DNA from: Candidatus Vagococcus giribetii
Lineage (GTDB): Bacteria > Bacillota > Bacilli > Lactobacillales > Vagococcaceae
Direction of reading: 5' to 3'
Assembly: GCF_017316185.1 (NCBI RefSeq)
Contig: NZ_JAFLVX010000020.1
Span: forward strand, 1-64,000
DNA: 64,000 nt
Under the pieces are notes generated by a model that saw only the letters and a program-made list of their open reading frames with translations, had not been told where the DNA came from and ran no database searches. Every line of letters starts with the position of its first letter. Position 1 is the stretch's first letter. Shown one piece after another: positions 8,985 to 18,654 of the stretch. Position numbers and translations under genes: made by a program.

Positions 8985-10073
8985 TTACCCTAAAGGCTTA
9001 GCTAATAAAGCAACATCAGCTTCTGACAATGACTCTAAAAAGATGACCACTAATTCTTTAGCTGCTTGATAATCTCTGAAATCAACATAACAATGATGGG
9101 TATGAGCATATCTCACGGGAATTCCCACAACAATGGCTGGTGCTCCATTATATAAATTAATCGGCGCACCATTTGTTCCACCACCACTTCTAACAGACAC
9201 TTGGACTGGAATGTTTTGTTTTTTCGCAAGATCAATAACCTGATCTTGAAATTCAGGATTAGTTATCATGGATACATCAAAGTAACGTAACATAGGACCT
9301 TTCCCAAGAGCTGATTGAATCATGTACTCTTCAGAAGACGTATCATCAGCAGGACACCCTTCAAACACAATAGCTAAATCTGCTTGAACTCGCTTAGCAC
9401 CAACTTGAGCCCCACGTAAACCTACTTCTTCTTGAGAAGATAGTGTTCCTGCCAGTTTAAAAGGTAAGGACTTCTCTTTAAGTTCATCAAAAACGTCCAT
9501 CATACACGCAACTCCAATGCGACAATCAAAAGCTTTTCCTAAAAAAAGGCCTGTTGATCCATCAAAAGAACAAGCGACATCTGGAATCACTGGAGCCCCA
9601 ATCCGAATTGAGAATCTCTCCTCCACGTCTTCAATTGAAGTAGCGCCAATATCGATTGATAAAGAAGAGATGCTTAATCCTTTAGCACGTTCTTCTTCAC
9701 TCATAAAATGAGGCGGTTTGCTGGTGACAATTCCTTGAATGTACTCACCTTTTTTGTTTTTAACTTTTACTTTTTGAGCAGCAATATTACTTGGAATCCA
9801 ACCACCCACAGTTAAAAACTGCAACAAGCCATTTGGTTTAATCGCTTGAACAATAAAACCAACCTCATCACTATGAGCGTCCAACTGAACAGTGAGTGAG
9901 GACTCTTGATTTCCCACACCATCTAAATACAAATTTTTAATCCCATCTGTATCTGTCTGGCCTAACTTGTCCCAACTTTCTCGGACATAAGTCACAACTT
10001 CATCTTCAAATCCTGAAACACCTGGTAAATTAGATAGGTGAACAATATTTTTGATTGCTTCTTGTTTTTTCAT
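8985..10073 (-). CDS. M42 family metallopeptidase (glutamyl aminopeptidase type)
   Basis: Cytoplasmic dinuclear-metal aminopeptidase that trims peptides, forming large tetrahedral complexes in this family. Metal and catalytic motifs are all seen: LDAHSDEVGF (His-x-Asp), FDCRIG (metal Asp), SSQEEVGLRGA (catalytic Glu and metal ligand) and a final THHCYVDFRD with the last metal His. 362 residues. ATG 10073, with a GAGGG site ten bases upstream. Lies 26 bp downstream of an oxidoreductase gene, so likely cotranscribed, and ends in a terminator. PepA of lactococci is the closest functional name; endoglucanase annotations of this family are historical errors. Confidence 0.92.
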   Translation of the reverse strand: MKKQEAIKNIVHLSNLPGVSGFEDEVVTYVRESWDKLGQTDTDGIKNLYLDGVGNQESSLTVQLDAHSDEVGFIVQAIKPNGLLQFLTVGGWIPSNIAAQKVKVKNKKGEYIQGIVTSKPPHFMSEEERAKGLSISSLSIDIGATSIEDVEERFSIRIGAPVIPDVACSFDGSTGLFLGKAFDCRIGVACMMDVFDELKEKSLPFKLAGTLSSQEEVGLRGAQVGAKRVQADLAIVFEGCPADDTSSEEYMIQSALGKGPMLRYFDVSMITNPEFQDQVIDLAKKQNIPVQVSVRSGGGTNGAPINLYNGAPAIVVGIPVRYAHTHHCYVDFRDYQAAKELVVIFLESLSEADVALLAKPLG

Positions 10074-10099
10074 TTTGTAACAACCCTCTTCTTCATTTT

Positions 10100-11056
10100 T
10101 TAGTTATTATTCCAAGCTTTTCCCATGTCGTCCATTAAGGAAATTACTTGTTGTGTGATATCTCTTAGATCATTTTCTTTTGGTGCTCCTTGTAAATAAT
10201 CATTTAACATATCTAACTCATAGTTAAAGACTTCTACTGAATTCCCACTTGTCACCTCAACTACTTCTCCCGAATTCATATACATAGTTGCTGTTTCTGC
10301 ACGTGGAAAATCATTTATTTGAACAAATCCCTTATCTCCCGTAATAAGTATTTGTTTAGGCATTTTCCCTCTAAATGAGATCATCACACTTGCTTGTTGC
10401 CCCGATTCATTTTTAAAGATAGACACAGATTTTTCATCAACACCTGTTGGAGCAAACTCAACATCTGTTCCTAAAAGACTTAATGACGTACCTAAAAAGT
10501 AAACTGCTGCTGAAAGAGCATATGTTCCAATATCAAACAATGCTCCGCCACCTTTTTCTTTTGAGAAAAAGCGATTGTTTGGATCATAGTCTTTACAACT
10601 TCCAAACAACACACTAGCGCCACTGACTTTTCCTATTTCACCATTAGCAATTTTTTCTCTAACAGCTTGAAACATAGGCATATAAAATAAAGTAACAGCT
10701 TCTAATAGAACGACCTTATTTTCTTTAGCCACTTGAAATAGATGTGCTGATTCCTTACTTGTTAAAACCATTACCTTTTCACATAAGACATGTTTCCCAT
10801 GTTCTAATGCTTTCAGGACATAGTCATAATGAGTCGAATTAGGTGTAGCGATGTACACTATTTCTACCTCTTTATTAGCCAAAAATGCTTGGTAATCTGT
10901 TGTACTATTTTTTAATGAATAGTCTTGAACAAATTGTTTTAAAGAAGCCTCACTATGATTGTAGACAGAAACCACTTCATATTTACTTCGATCTAGCTGA
11001 CTTACAAATTGTTTAGCAATGTCACCTTTTCCGACGACACCAATTTTTGTTTTCAA
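10100..11056 (-). CDS. Gfo/Idh/MocA family NAD(P)-dependent oxidoreductase
   Basis: 318 residues with an N-terminal Rossmann fold (KIGVVGKGDIAKQFV) and the Gfo/Idh/MocA C-terminal beta domain. GKHVLCEKVMVL holds the conserved catalytic Lys, though the usual EKP reads EKV. The substrate is not clear; sugar, inositol or dihydrodiol dehydrogenases belong here. Translation starts at TTG 11056 with AAGGAGG seven bases upstream; the ATG four bases earlier is in another frame. Followed at 26 bp by the M42 peptidase with no obvious functional link. Confidence 0.88.
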   Translation of the reverse strand: MKTKIGVVGKGDIAKQFVSQLDRSKYEVVSVYNHSEASLKQFVQDYSLKNSTTDYQAFLANKEVEIVYIATPNSTHYDYVLKALEHGKHVLCEKVMVLTSKESAHLFQVAKENKVVLLEAVTLFYMPMFQAVREKIANGEIGKVSGASVLFGSCKDYDPNNRFFSKEKGGGALFDIGTYALSAAVYFLGTSLSLLGTDVEFAPTGVDEKSVSIFKNESGQQASVMISFRGKMPKQILITGDKGFVQINDFPRAETATMYMNSGEVVEVTSGNSVEVFNYELDMLNDYLQGAPKENDLRDITQQVISLMDDMGKAWNNN

Positions 11057-11137
11057 TCATATCCCTCCTTATTAGGCTTTATTTTATCACACCTTGCCAA
11101 AAGTACTAGTCCTATATCCCTAAAAATTAGTAACAAA

Positions 11138-11185
11138 AATGAAAAAAGAAGCTGACAATTAAGTCAAACTCCTTTTCATTTCATC
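11138..11185 (-). terminator. Terminator after folP
   Basis: Minus-strand stem GGAGTTTGAC / GTCAGCTTCT (nine of ten pairs counting G-U) with loop TTAATT, then CTTTTTTC. Confidence 0.72.
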
Positions 11186-11962
11186 TTAATCTGCTAATTG
11201 CTGCCAAACCTTCAGAGCATCTTTCATTCCTTTGACTTGATGAACTCGAATAACCTCTACGCCTTTTACTGCGCTATATAAGGTTGCTGTTACAGAAGCA
11301 TAATCTCGTTCTAGGGGACGATCTTCGTCTACTAAATGAGCAATCGTTCTTTTTCGCGAAACACCGTATAATAAAGGAAAATCTTTAAAACGATATTTAT
11401 CTGGATATTTTAAGATATCTATGTTTTCCTCTAAGCTTTTACCAAAACCAATCCCTGGATCAAAGAAAATACGTGTTGGATCGATTCCTTCTTTTAAACA
11501 GGCTTCGTATTTTTCAGTGTAAAATTGTTGAATGTCTTCTTCAACACTAAGCTCAGTTCTTCTATCTCGTGAATGCATGATAACTAAATCTGCTTCAGGG
11601 TATTTTTTAGCAACTGCCATCATACCTTCTAAATCTAGTCCACGCACATCATTTAAAATAGTAGCCCCATTGTTTAACGCATAATCGGCCACTTCAGGGA
11701 AATACGTATCCACAGAAATAGGAATATCACTTTTCTCTCGAATCGCTTTAATAACAGGTCCAATACGCCTAATTTCTTCTTCTGGAGAAATTTCAATATA
11801 ACCTGGTCTAGTTGATTGACCACCAATATCTAAGATATCTGCTCCTTCTTCAATTAGTTGAAAGGCATGTTGAATCGCTTGATCAGACTCAAAAAAATTA
11901 CCACCATCTGAAAATGAATCTGGCGTCACATTAACAATTCCCATTACTTTAACATCATTCAT
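11186..11962 (-). CDS. folP: Dihydropteroate synthase
   Basis: Joins p-aminobenzoate to 6-hydroxymethyl-dihydropterin diphosphate to make dihydropteroate; the sulfonamide target. MGIVNVTPDSFSDGG and DIGGQSTRPG are the two family signatures, and SVDTY, NDVRG and DPGIGFGKS follow in order. 258 residues, on the short side but complete. ATG 11962 with AGGAG. Last gene of the folB-folK-folE-rdgB-folP operon, 7 bp after rdgB, and closed by a terminator. Confidence 0.97.
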   Translation of the reverse strand: MNDVKVMGIVNVTPDSFSDGGNFFESDQAIQHAFQLIEEGADILDIGGQSTRPGYIEISPEEEIRRIGPVIKAIREKSDIPISVDTYFPEVADYALNNGATILNDVRGLDLEGMMAVAKKYPEADLVIMHSRDRRTELSVEEDIQQFYTEKYEACLKEGIDPTRIFFDPGIGFGKSLEENIDILKYPDKYRFKDFPLLYGVSRKRTIAHLVDEDRPLERDYASVTATLYSAVKGVEVIRVHQVKGMKDALKVWQQLAD

Positions 11963-11969
11963 GACTATC

Positions 11970-12557
11970 TTACTCCTGTTCTAAAATACGTTTAGTAATT
12001 TCTTTTAAGGCTCTTACTCTAGGGCTGTGCTCATTTCTTTTAGTTAAAGGAAGCTCTGCCAATGTTTTTCCTATTTCAGGTAAATAGAAACAACGATCAA
12101 AACCGTAACCTTCCTCACCAATTTCGTTATGAGTTAATTCACCTACTAGACTTTTTTCTACAATAATTGACTCTCCTTGAGGATCAACATACGCCAGTGT
12201 TGCAAAAAGAGTGATTCTTCGATTTGTTTCACCAGCCATTAAATCAAATAATTGTTGATTCTTTTCGTGATCATTTGTCCCTTCATGAAAGAAACGAGCT
12301 GTTTTCACCCCTAAAAGAGTCGGAAACGCTTCTAAAATTAAGCCTCCATCATCTGCTAAGACAGGTCTTTCAAGTAATTTGGCAAAATTTTGTGCTTTTT
12401 CTAAGGCGTTTTCTTTAAAAGTAGTCCCTGTCTCTTCAAAGTCAACTCGTTTCTTACTCTTTTCTCCGTAAGAAACAAGTTTCACTTTTGAAGTATTTAA
12501 ACTTTCTTGCATCTCATTTAATTTGCCTAAATTATTTGTCCCTACAATGATTTCCAT
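11970..12557 (-). CDS. rdgB: XTP/dITP diphosphatase (RdgB/HAM1 family)
   Basis: Removes non-canonical purine nucleotides such as dITP and XTP so that they do not enter DNA. Motifs: GTNNLGKLNEM at the N-terminus, FEETGTTFKENALEKA, LADDGGL and GFDRCFYLP. 195 residues. It sits between folE and folP inside the folate operon; the same insertion (xtp) is known in the Lactobacillus plantarum folate cluster. It may clean up nucleotide by-products, but the cotranscription could also be only historical. Confidence 0.95.
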   Translation of the reverse strand: MEIIVGTNNLGKLNEMQESLNTSKVKLVSYGEKSKKRVDFEETGTTFKENALEKAQNFAKLLERPVLADDGGLILEAFPTLLGVKTARFFHEGTNDHEKNQQLFDLMAGETNRRITLFATLAYVDPQGESIIVEKSLVGELTHNEIGEEGYGFDRCFYLPEIGKTLAELPLTKRNEHSPRVRALKEITKRILEQE

Positions 12558-12566
12558 TATCTACAC

Positions 12567-13133
12567 CTAATTATTAATAGCAGCTAAAAAATCATTTTTC
12601 CACTCACGGTCTTCTTTAAAAATACCTGTATAATGGAAAGTTTTAGTTGAACTACTTGGTGTTTTTACTCCACGCATCGTCATACACATATGCTCTGCTT
12701 CAACAGAAACAGCAACACCTTTTACAGGTACGTGTTTCATTAATTGATCCGCAATCATTATTGTTAAATCTTCTTGAACACTTGGTCGTTTGGCACAATA
12801 CTCAACCAATCTTGGTAATTTACTTAAACCAAGGACTTTATTGCCATCTGGAACATACGCAACATGAGCTTTACCAAAGAAAGGTAGTAAATGATGTTCA
12901 CACATAGAGTAAAACTGAATATCTTTCACTAAAACCATATCTTCATCGTTACGACTGTCAAATAAGGCATAGTCATCAAACTCAGGGCCAGTTAAAGAGG
13001 CAAAGACTTCGTTATACATTTTTGCTACACGTTTTGGTGTATTTTTTAACCCTTCACGTTCAGTATCTTCACCGAGTGCTTCTAAGATTTGCTTGACTGC
13101 CTCTTCTATAATCACTTGTTTTTCAGTATCCAT
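12567..13133 (-). CDS. folE: GTP cyclohydrolase I
   Basis: First step of folate synthesis: GTP to 7,8-dihydroneopterin triphosphate. Zinc ligands are visible in [12 protein letters not shown] and [18 protein letters not shown] and EVFASLTG are conserved. 188 residues, the normal size. ATG 13133 lies 4 bp after the folK stop, so translation is likely coupled. In some lactococci folK and folE are fused; here they are separate genes. Confidence 0.98.
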   Translation of the reverse strand: MDTEKQVIIEEAVKQILEALGEDTEREGLKNTPKRVAKMYNEVFASLTGPEFDDYALFDSRNDEDMVLVKDIQFYSMCEHHLLPFFGKAHVAYVPDGNKVLGLSKLPRLVEYCAKRPSVQEDLTIMIADQLMKHVPVKGVAVSVEAEHMCMTMRGVKTPSSSTKTFHYTGIFKEDREWKNDFLAAINN

Positions 13134-13137
13134 TAGT

Positions 13138-13626
13138 TTACCAACTTTCCGTCGTTTCCCAAACTTCTTCTTTATTACCAGTTTGGTTAATCAAATTTTC
13201 TAGTGTTTGTCCAAATAAAGTATCTTCTTCATAAACATCTTTTAAGGGTATCAAAACAAAGGAGCGCTTTTTAATTTCAATATGAGGAATAGTTAAACGC
13301 TCAGTATTCACGTGTTTATCTCCTAAAAGAATTAAATCAATATCTATAGTTCTTGGGCCCCATCTAATAAGACGTTCCCTACCTAATTTCGCTTCAATCC
13401 CTTGTGTGATATCTAATAGCTTAATAGGTTCAATAGACGTCTCAATTTTTACCACTGCATTTAGGTAATTATCTTGAGGAACGTCACCATAAGGCTCAGT
13501 CTCGTAAATCTTAGACTTACCTAAAACGCTTATCCCTTCTGTCTCAGAAAGATAGGTTACAGCTTGCGTTAAATAAGACATTCTATCGCCTAAATTACTT
13601 CCTAAAGCTAAGTAACCTATTGTCAT
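13138..13626 (-). CDS. folK: 2-amino-4-hydroxy-6-hydroxymethyldihydropteridine diphosphokinase
   Basis: Transfers diphosphate from ATP to 6-hydroxymethyl-dihydropterin, giving the FolP substrate. Typical motifs are ALGSNLGDR at the N-terminus and [15 protein letters not shown], which carries the catalytic residues. 162 residues. The ATG at 13626 overlaps the folB stop codon as ATGA, a sign of translational coupling. Confidence 0.97.
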   Translation of the reverse strand: MTIGYLALGSNLGDRMSYLTQAVTYLSETEGISVLGKSKIYETEPYGDVPQDNYLNAVVKIETSIEPIKLLDITQGIEAKLGRERLIRWGPRTIDIDLILLGDKHVNTERLTIPHIEIKKRSFVLIPLKDVYEEDTLFGQTLENLINQTGNKEEVWETTESW

Positions 13627-13994
13627 TTACCTGACATCTCTCTTTCCATTTCGATTTCAATATTATCAAATATACCTGGCATTGGCACACTGTATTTTCT
13701 AATTCGAACCATGGCTTTTTGTAACTTATCTCCATGGACTTCTTCTATATCATCTAAAATAGCTGAAGCAACAGCTTCGATTAAATCAAACGAATCACGT
13801 GCAAGGCGTTCACTGATTTGATCATTCACTTCTGCGTAACTAACTGTATCCATCACATCGTCTGTTTTTCCTGCTTTTGTTAAATCCATTGTTAATTCCA
13901 CATCAACTTCTAGTTGTTGACCTAAAACTCTTTCCTCTTTCAATACACCATTTTTTGTGTAAAACTTTAAGTTATTAATTCGAATTTTTCCCAT
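13623..13994 (-). CDS. folB: Dihydroneopterin aldolase
   Basis: Cleaves dihydroneopterin to 6-hydroxymethyl-dihydropterin and glycolaldehyde. The 123-residue protein starts MGKIRINNLKFYTKNGVLKEE, as expected, where the Glu belongs to the pterin site. The frame stays open 12 codons further up, but ATG 13994 has an AAGGA site eight bases away and matches family length. First gene of the folate operon. Confidence 0.95.
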   Translation of the reverse strand: MGKIRINNLKFYTKNGVLKEERVLGQQLEVDVELTMDLTKAGKTDDVMDTVSYAEVNDQISERLARDSFDLIEAVASAILDDIEEVHGDKLQKAMVRIRKYSVPMPGIFDNIEIEMEREMSGK

Positions 13995-14044
13995 CAGTAA
14001 CATCCTTTGTATTGTTAGTTTTTTCATCAATTAAAATAATTATT

Positions 14045-14056
14045 GATAACGTTATC
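14045..14056. promoter_or_regulatory. Perfect 12-bp palindrome upstream of folB
   Basis: GATAACGTTATC with a central CG, 50 bp before the folB start codon. It has the form of an operator, but no regulator can be named. Confidence 0.35.
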
Positions 14057-14131
14057 CTACCACAATAACTAGGCATAGTTCACCATAAAAGTGACAAAAA
14101 ACCGTCTATAATTCAAAATTTTCTCATTTAA

Positions 14132-14172
14132 ACAAAAAAGAGCTTAGCCCAAATGGACTAAACTCTTTTTAA
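14132..14172 (-). terminator. Terminator after rbfA
   Basis: AAAAAGAG-TTAG...CTAA-CTCTTTTT stem with an AAAT loop just after the rbfA stop, closing the rimP-to-rbfA operon. Confidence 0.85.
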
Positions 14173-14179
14173 TTAACTC

Positions 14180-14533
14180 TTAGTATTCACTTTTGTTTAA
14201 ATTTCTAAGTAACTCATCAATATGATTACCATATTGTACTGAACTATCTACTTCAAAAATAAGTTCAGGTGTTTTGTAAATGCTTAGTCTATGTCCTAAT
14301 TCTCGACGAATTAAGCCACTAGCTTTAGCTAAACCTTGTTGCACTTTTTCTTTTTCAGAAGCTTTATCACTTAAAGAACTATAATAAATAGTTGCTTGTT
14401 GTAAATCACCTGTTACACGAACTTCAGTAATCGTAATTTCTGAAACGCGAGGATCTCTTACTTTTTTCTTTAAGATATCATTTACTTCTCTCAAAATCTC
14501 TTGAGCTACTCGGCGGTCACGATAATTTGCCAT
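14180..14533 (-). CDS. rbfA: 30S ribosome-binding factor A
   Basis: Single KH-domain protein that helps the last steps of 30S maturation near helix 1 of 16S rRNA. 117 residues with the N-terminal RDRRVAQEILREVNDIL helix and RELGHRLSIYKTPELIFEVD. ATG 14533. Last gene of the rimP-nusA-rnpM-rplGA-infB-rbfA operon, 20 bp after infB, followed by a terminator. Confidence 0.97.
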   Translation of the reverse strand: MANYRDRRVAQEILREVNDILKKKVRDPRVSEITITEVRVTGDLQQATIYYSSLSDKASEKEKVQQGLAKASGLIRRELGHRLSIYKTPELIFEVDSSVQYGNHIDELLRNLNKSEY

Positions 14534-14553
14534 CGTTTATCCTCCTTTTGAGA

Positions 14554-16851
14554 TTATTTTCTCTTAACTTCTTCCATAATGAAGCCTTCAATAATGTCGT
14601 CAACTTTAACATCATTGTATTTTTCAATCATGGCACCACATTCAAATCCTAATTTAACTTCTTTAGCATCATCTTTAAAACGTTTCAAGCTTGCTAATTC
14701 ACCTTCATGAATAACAATACCATCACGAATTAAACGAATGCCGCTTTCACGACGAATGAAGCCTTCTGTTACGTAACAACCAGCAATAGTTCCGACTTTA
14801 GAAACATTATACGTTTCACGGACAACCATTTGGCCTGTAATTTTTTCAACAAATTCAGGATCTAACATACCATTCATTGCTGTTTCGATTTCTTCGATTA
14901 CTTTGTAGATAATACGGTGTAAACGAATATCAACGTTTTCTTGTTCAGCTTGGCTTCTTGCTTGTGGTGTAGGTCTAACGTTAAATCCTACGATGATTGC
15001 ATTACTTGCTGATGCTAACGTGATATCACTTTCGTTGATTGCTCCAACGGCAGAGTGAACGATTTTCACACGAACGCCTTCTACATCAATTTTGTTTAAA
15101 CTTGCTGCTAAAGCTTCAGCTGATCCTTGAACGTCAGCTTTAATAATCACATTAACTTCTTTCATTTCGCCATCTTTTAGACTTTCAAATAAGTTGTCTA
15201 AAGTCACGCGTTGAGCTGATGAACGTTGCTCTAATAAAGCACGTTTAGCTCTTTCTTCACCCGCTGTACGAGCTGTTTTTTCATCTTCAAAAGTTACAAA
15301 ACGATCTCCTGCTTGAGGAACATCATTTAAACCAGTGATTTCGACTGGTGCTGCAGGACCAGCTTCTTTATCACGACGACCAATGTCATTTGTCATGACA
15401 CGAACACGTCCGTGAGTATTACCAACAACAATTGGATCACCTACATGTAGCGTTCCTTGTTGAACTAATAATGTAACAATAGGACCTTTACTCTTATCAA
15501 GACGAGCCTCAATAACTGTACCGATAGCGCGTTGTGTTGGGTCAGCTTTTAAATCTTCAACTTCTGATACAAGTAAAACCATTTCTAATAAATCATCAAT
15601 GTTGTCACCGAATTTAGCTGAAATTGGTACGAAGATTGTATCTCCACCCCAATCTTCAGGAATTAAACCATGTTCTGATAATTCTTGCATAACGCGATCT
15701 GGGTTAGCAGTTGGTTTATCAATTTTGTTAACAGCAACAATAATCGGTACACCAGCAGCTTTAGCATGGTTAATAGCTTCAACTGTTTGAGGCATTACAC
15801 CATCATCAGCTGCAACAACTAAAATTGTAATATCTGTGATACTTGCTCCACGTGCACGCATGCTAGTGAAGGCCGCATGTCCTGGTGTATCTAAGAAAGT
15901 GATTGTTTTACCACCAGTTTCAATTTGATAAGCACCAATATGCTGTGTGATTCCTCCTGCTTCACCTAAAGATACTTTTGTGTTTCTTAATGTATCAAGT
16001 AAAGTTGTTTTACCGTGGTCAACGTGTCCCATGATAGTTACAACTGGTGGGCGTGTCACTAAATTATCTTCATTAATTGCTTCACCTTCGAAGAATTTAT
16101 CGATATCAGCCACATCTTCTTGAATTTTTTCTTCAGCATTAATGCCATAATCAGCTGCTAAGATCTCAATAGTGTCTTTATCTAAAGGTTGGTTTTGGTT
16201 AACCATAACACCTAGCATAAATAATTTTTTAATAATTTCTGCTGGCTCACGGTAAATTTTCTTAGCAATATCTGCTACATTCATACCTTCTGTATAAACT
16301 AATACTTCTGGCAACTCTTTAAACTTACGTGCTGGAACTGCAGGTTTATTAGATGTAGGATATTTCTTTTTACCTTTTTTACCTCTTTTGTTAAAGCGGT
16401 TGTTAGGATTTTGACCAAAATTTTGGTTTCGGTTTTTGTTTCCTTTGTAATTGCTGTTGTTGCCACCTTGAGATTTGTTTTGGTCATTCTTTTGAGTAGA
16501 ATGTGGTTGTGATTGTGTGTTACTTGGTTTGTTTTGAGCTGGTTTGTTACTTGGTTTACTTTGAGTCTTGTTTGAGTTGTTACTTGGGCGATTTTGTTCT
16601 TGTTTATTCACAGGCATTTCCTTACTATTTGGTTTATTTTCCACTTTAGTAGAATGAGTTGTTGCTTTTTTTGCTTCTTGTTTTGGTGCTTTATGTTTAC
16701 CAATTTCATTCTTGATTTTAGTTATATCAGAATCGGCTAAGGTACTCATGTGATTCTTCACATCGATTCCTATTGAATGAGCTTTGTCCACAATATTCTT
16801 GCTTGACATCTCTAGTTCCTTTGCCAATTCGTATACGCGTTTTTTACTCAT
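14554..16851 (-). CDS. infB: Translation initiation factor IF-2
   Basis: GTPase that places initiator fMet-tRNA on the 30S subunit and promotes subunit joining. 765 residues: IF2 N domain (1-50), a low-complexity linker rich in Asn, Lys, Gln and Ser (about 52-170) with short NKPSN-like repeats, a second N domain, and the G domain with GHVDHGKTT near residue 275, DTPGHAAF, and NKID, then domains II-IV. ATG 16851. Part of the rimP-nusA operon. The linker is unusually Asn-rich but of a kind common in IF-2. Confidence 0.98.
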   Translation of the reverse strand: MSKKRVYELAKELEMSSKNIVDKAHSIGIDVKNHMSTLADSDITKIKNEIGKHKAPKQEAKKATTHSTKVENKPNSKEMPVNKQEQNRPSNNSNKTQSKPSNKPAQNKPSNTQSQPHSTQKNDQNKSQGGNNSNYKGNKNRNQNFGQNPNNRFNKRGKKGKKKYPTSNKPAVPARKFKELPEVLVYTEGMNVADIAKKIYREPAEIIKKLFMLGVMVNQNQPLDKDTIEILAADYGINAEEKIQEDVADIDKFFEGEAINEDNLVTRPPVVTIMGHVDHGKTTLLDTLRNTKVSLGEAGGITQHIGAYQIETGGKTITFLDTPGHAAFTSMRARGASITDITILVVAADDGVMPQTVEAINHAKAAGVPIIVAVNKIDKPTANPDRVMQELSEHGLIPEDWGGDTIFVPISAKFGDNIDDLLEMVLLVSEVEDLKADPTQRAIGTVIEARLDKSKGPIVTLLVQQGTLHVGDPIVVGNTHGRVRVMTNDIGRRDKEAGPAAPVEITGLNDVPQAGDRFVTFEDEKTARTAGEERAKRALLEQRSSAQRVTLDNLFESLKDGEMKEVNVIIKADVQGSAEALAASLNKIDVEGVRVKIVHSAVGAINESDITLASASNAIIVGFNVRPTPQARSQAEQENVDIRLHRIIYKVIEEIETAMNGMLDPEFVEKITGQMVVRETYNVSKVGTIAGCYVTEGFIRRESGIRLIRDGIVIHEGELASLKRFKDDAKEVKLGFECGAMIEKYNDVKVDDIIEGFIMEEVKRK

Positions 16852-16863
16852 ACCATCACCATC

Positions 16864-17172
16864 CTATTCTTCTTTCATTAATTCACGCATCTTCCTAGAA
16901 AAACCATTATCGCAAACGCCTATGATCGCACGACTTTTGCCAATCGCATGACTTAACTCAGCTTTTGTACAAGTAATCATCATAGGTGTTTCATAATAGT
17001 GGCACTTATCTGTAAATTTTTTAATGGTGCCTTCACTGGCATCAGTGGCAACAATAACCAAACTCACTTTTTCTTTTCTAACTGATGTTAATGTCGTCTC
17101 ATCTCCTGAGATTAGCTTCCCTGCTCGAGTAGCTAATCCCAATAGATTTAAAAATTTTTCTTTATTTGTCAT
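16864..17172 (-). CDS. rplGA: L7Ae-family ribosomal-associated protein RplGA (YlxQ)
   Basis: Small RNA-binding protein of the L7Ae/L30e family, 102 residues, that binds kink-turn RNA. NLLGLATRAGKLISGDE and VIVATDASEGTIKK are typical of the YlxQ subfamily. It overlaps the end of rnpM by 11 bp and lies 12 bp before infB, as in Bacillus. Its physiological role is not settled. Confidence 0.93.
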   Translation of the reverse strand: MTNKEKFLNLLGLATRAGKLISGDETTLTSVRKEKVSLVIVATDASEGTIKKFTDKCHYYETPMMITCTKAELSHAIGKSRAIIGVCDNGFSRKMRELMKEE

Positions 17173-17461
17173 GGCCGAATAACTCTCTTCTCGCTTTTTG
17201 ATGAGTCACATAATCAAGTAACTCTTGGTAAAACTCATCTGTTAATTTTGATTCAAGTACTCGGTCAAGAATCTTGTTGTCCCAACTGCGTTGAACAACA
17301 TCAGGCTCCATAGAAAGATAAGCACCTCTTCCAGCTAGTTTTCCTGTTGGATCAATTGAGATTTCTCCCTCTTTTGAGCGTACGATTCGAATCATCTCTT
17401 TTTTGGGTTTCATTTCGTTAGATACCACACATTTTCTCATTGGAATTTTTCTTGGTTTCAT
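17162..17461 (-). CDS. rnpM: RNase P modulator RnpM (YlxR)
   Basis: 99-residue protein of the YlxR family, shown in Bacillus to bind RNase P RNA and modulate its activity. The N-terminal RKIPMRKCVVSNEMKPKKEM and the nucleic-acid-binding GRGAYL segment identify it. ATG 17461, 19 bp after nusA; its end overlaps rplGA. The gene order nusA-rnpM-rplGA-infB is standard in Firmicutes. Confidence 0.94.
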   Translation of the reverse strand: MKPRKIPMRKCVVSNEMKPKKEMIRIVRSKEGEISIDPTGKLAGRGAYLSMEPDVVQRSWDNKILDRVLESKLTDEFYQELLDYVTHQKARRELFGHDK

Positions 17462-17480
17462 CTATTTCGCCTCCTAATTT

Positions 17481-18632
17481 CTACTCTTCTGAACTTTCTT
17501 CTGTATCAGCTACAACTTCTGTTACGATTTCTTCTGCTACAGCTTCAGTCATTACGTCTTCTAATTCTTCTACTACTTCTTCAACTTCTGCTTCTAAAGC
17601 TTCCATTTCAGATTCAGGTTTAATATCAATCTTGAATCCTGTTAATTTTGCTGCTAAACGAGCATTTTGTCCTCTTTTACCAATAGCTAATGATAATTGG
17701 AAATCTGGAACAACCACTGTACAAGCGCGTTGTGTTTCATCAAAAATAACATCAACAACTTGTGCTGGGTTTAAAGCATTTGAAATAAAGATTGCTGGGT
17801 CTTCGTTCCACTCAACAATATCCATGTTTTCACCTTTAAGCTCATTAACGATTGCTTGAACACGTTGGCCTTTTGGTCCAACACATGTTCCCACAGGATC
17901 AATATCAGGGTTATCAGATTTAACAGCTACTTTAGCACGATCTCCAGCTTCACGAGCGATACTGACAATTTCAACTTCTCCGTCGTATACTTCTGGGATT
18001 TCTTGCTCAAATAAACGTTTTAATAAATCTGGGTGACTACGGCTTACATATACTTGAGGGCCTTTTGATGTGTTTTCAACTTTATGAATATACACTTTGA
18101 TACGATCAAATGGTTGGTATGTTTCATTTGGAATTTGGTCGTGTTTTGAAAGAACTGCTTCAATTTTTCCAAGGTTAACATAGATATAACGACTATCTTG
18201 TCTTTCTACGATACCTTGCATAATTTCATTTTCATATTCACTAAATTCGTTATAAATAATTGAACGCTCAGCTTCACGGACACGTTGTAAAATGACTTGT
18301 TTAGCTGTTTGAGCGGCAATACGACCAAAGTCTTTTGGTGTTACTTCAAAACGAATGGTATCGCCAATTTCATAAGCTGGATTAATTTTAGTTGCTTCTT
18401 CTAAACTAACTTCTAATTGGGAGTCCATCACTTCTTCAGTTACTTCTTTCACTGAATAAATATGAACGTCTCCTTTTTTATCATCAAACTCAACTTCAAC
18501 GTTTTGTGCTTGTCCATAATGACGTTTGTATGCTGAAATCATCGCTGCTTCTAAAGCTTCAATAACAATTGCTTTAGAAATCCCTTTTTCGGTTTCTAGG
18601 GCGTCTAATGCGCCTAACATTTCCTTGTTCAT
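17481..18632 (-). CDS. nusA: Transcription termination/antitermination factor NusA
   Basis: RNA polymerase-binding factor that favours pausing and intrinsic termination. 383 residues: N-terminal RNAP-binding domain (1-125), S1 domain (about 135-200) and two KH domains (about 205-345), with GPKGQRVQAIVNELKGE and GKRGQNARLAAKLTG as the KH signatures. The last 40 residues are very acidic (Glu/Val/Ala runs) and lack the AR repeats of proteobacterial NusA. Second in its operon, 22 bp after rimP. A terminator-like hairpin in the operon leader suggests that NusA controls its own level. Confidence 0.98.
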   Translation of the reverse strand: MNKEMLGALDALETEKGISKAIVIEALEAAMISAYKRHYGQAQNVEVEFDDKKGDVHIYSVKEVTEEVMDSQLEVSLEEATKINPAYEIGDTIRFEVTPKDFGRIAAQTAKQVILQRVREAERSIIYNEFSEYENEIMQGIVERQDSRYIYVNLGKIEAVLSKHDQIPNETYQPFDRIKVYIHKVENTSKGPQVYVSRSHPDLLKRLFEQEIPEVYDGEVEIVSIAREAGDRAKVAVKSDNPDIDPVGTCVGPKGQRVQAIVNELKGENMDIVEWNEDPAIFISNALNPAQVVDVIFDETQRACTVVVPDFQLSLAIGKRGQNARLAAKLTGFKIDIKPESEMEALEAEVEEVVEELEDVMTEAVAEEIVTEVVADTEESSEE

Positions 18633-18654
18633 GATTCTTTCTTAACCTCCGATA

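Noticed and set aside
13995-14130. Possible tetrahydrofolate riboswitch before folB
   Set aside because: The leader is short and I could not fit the conserved core of that riboswitch class.
17440-17859. 139-codon plus-strand frame opposite nusA, rich in Ser and Thr
   Set aside because: The Ser/Thr bias is the reverse complement of the acidic NusA tail; no start signal or family.
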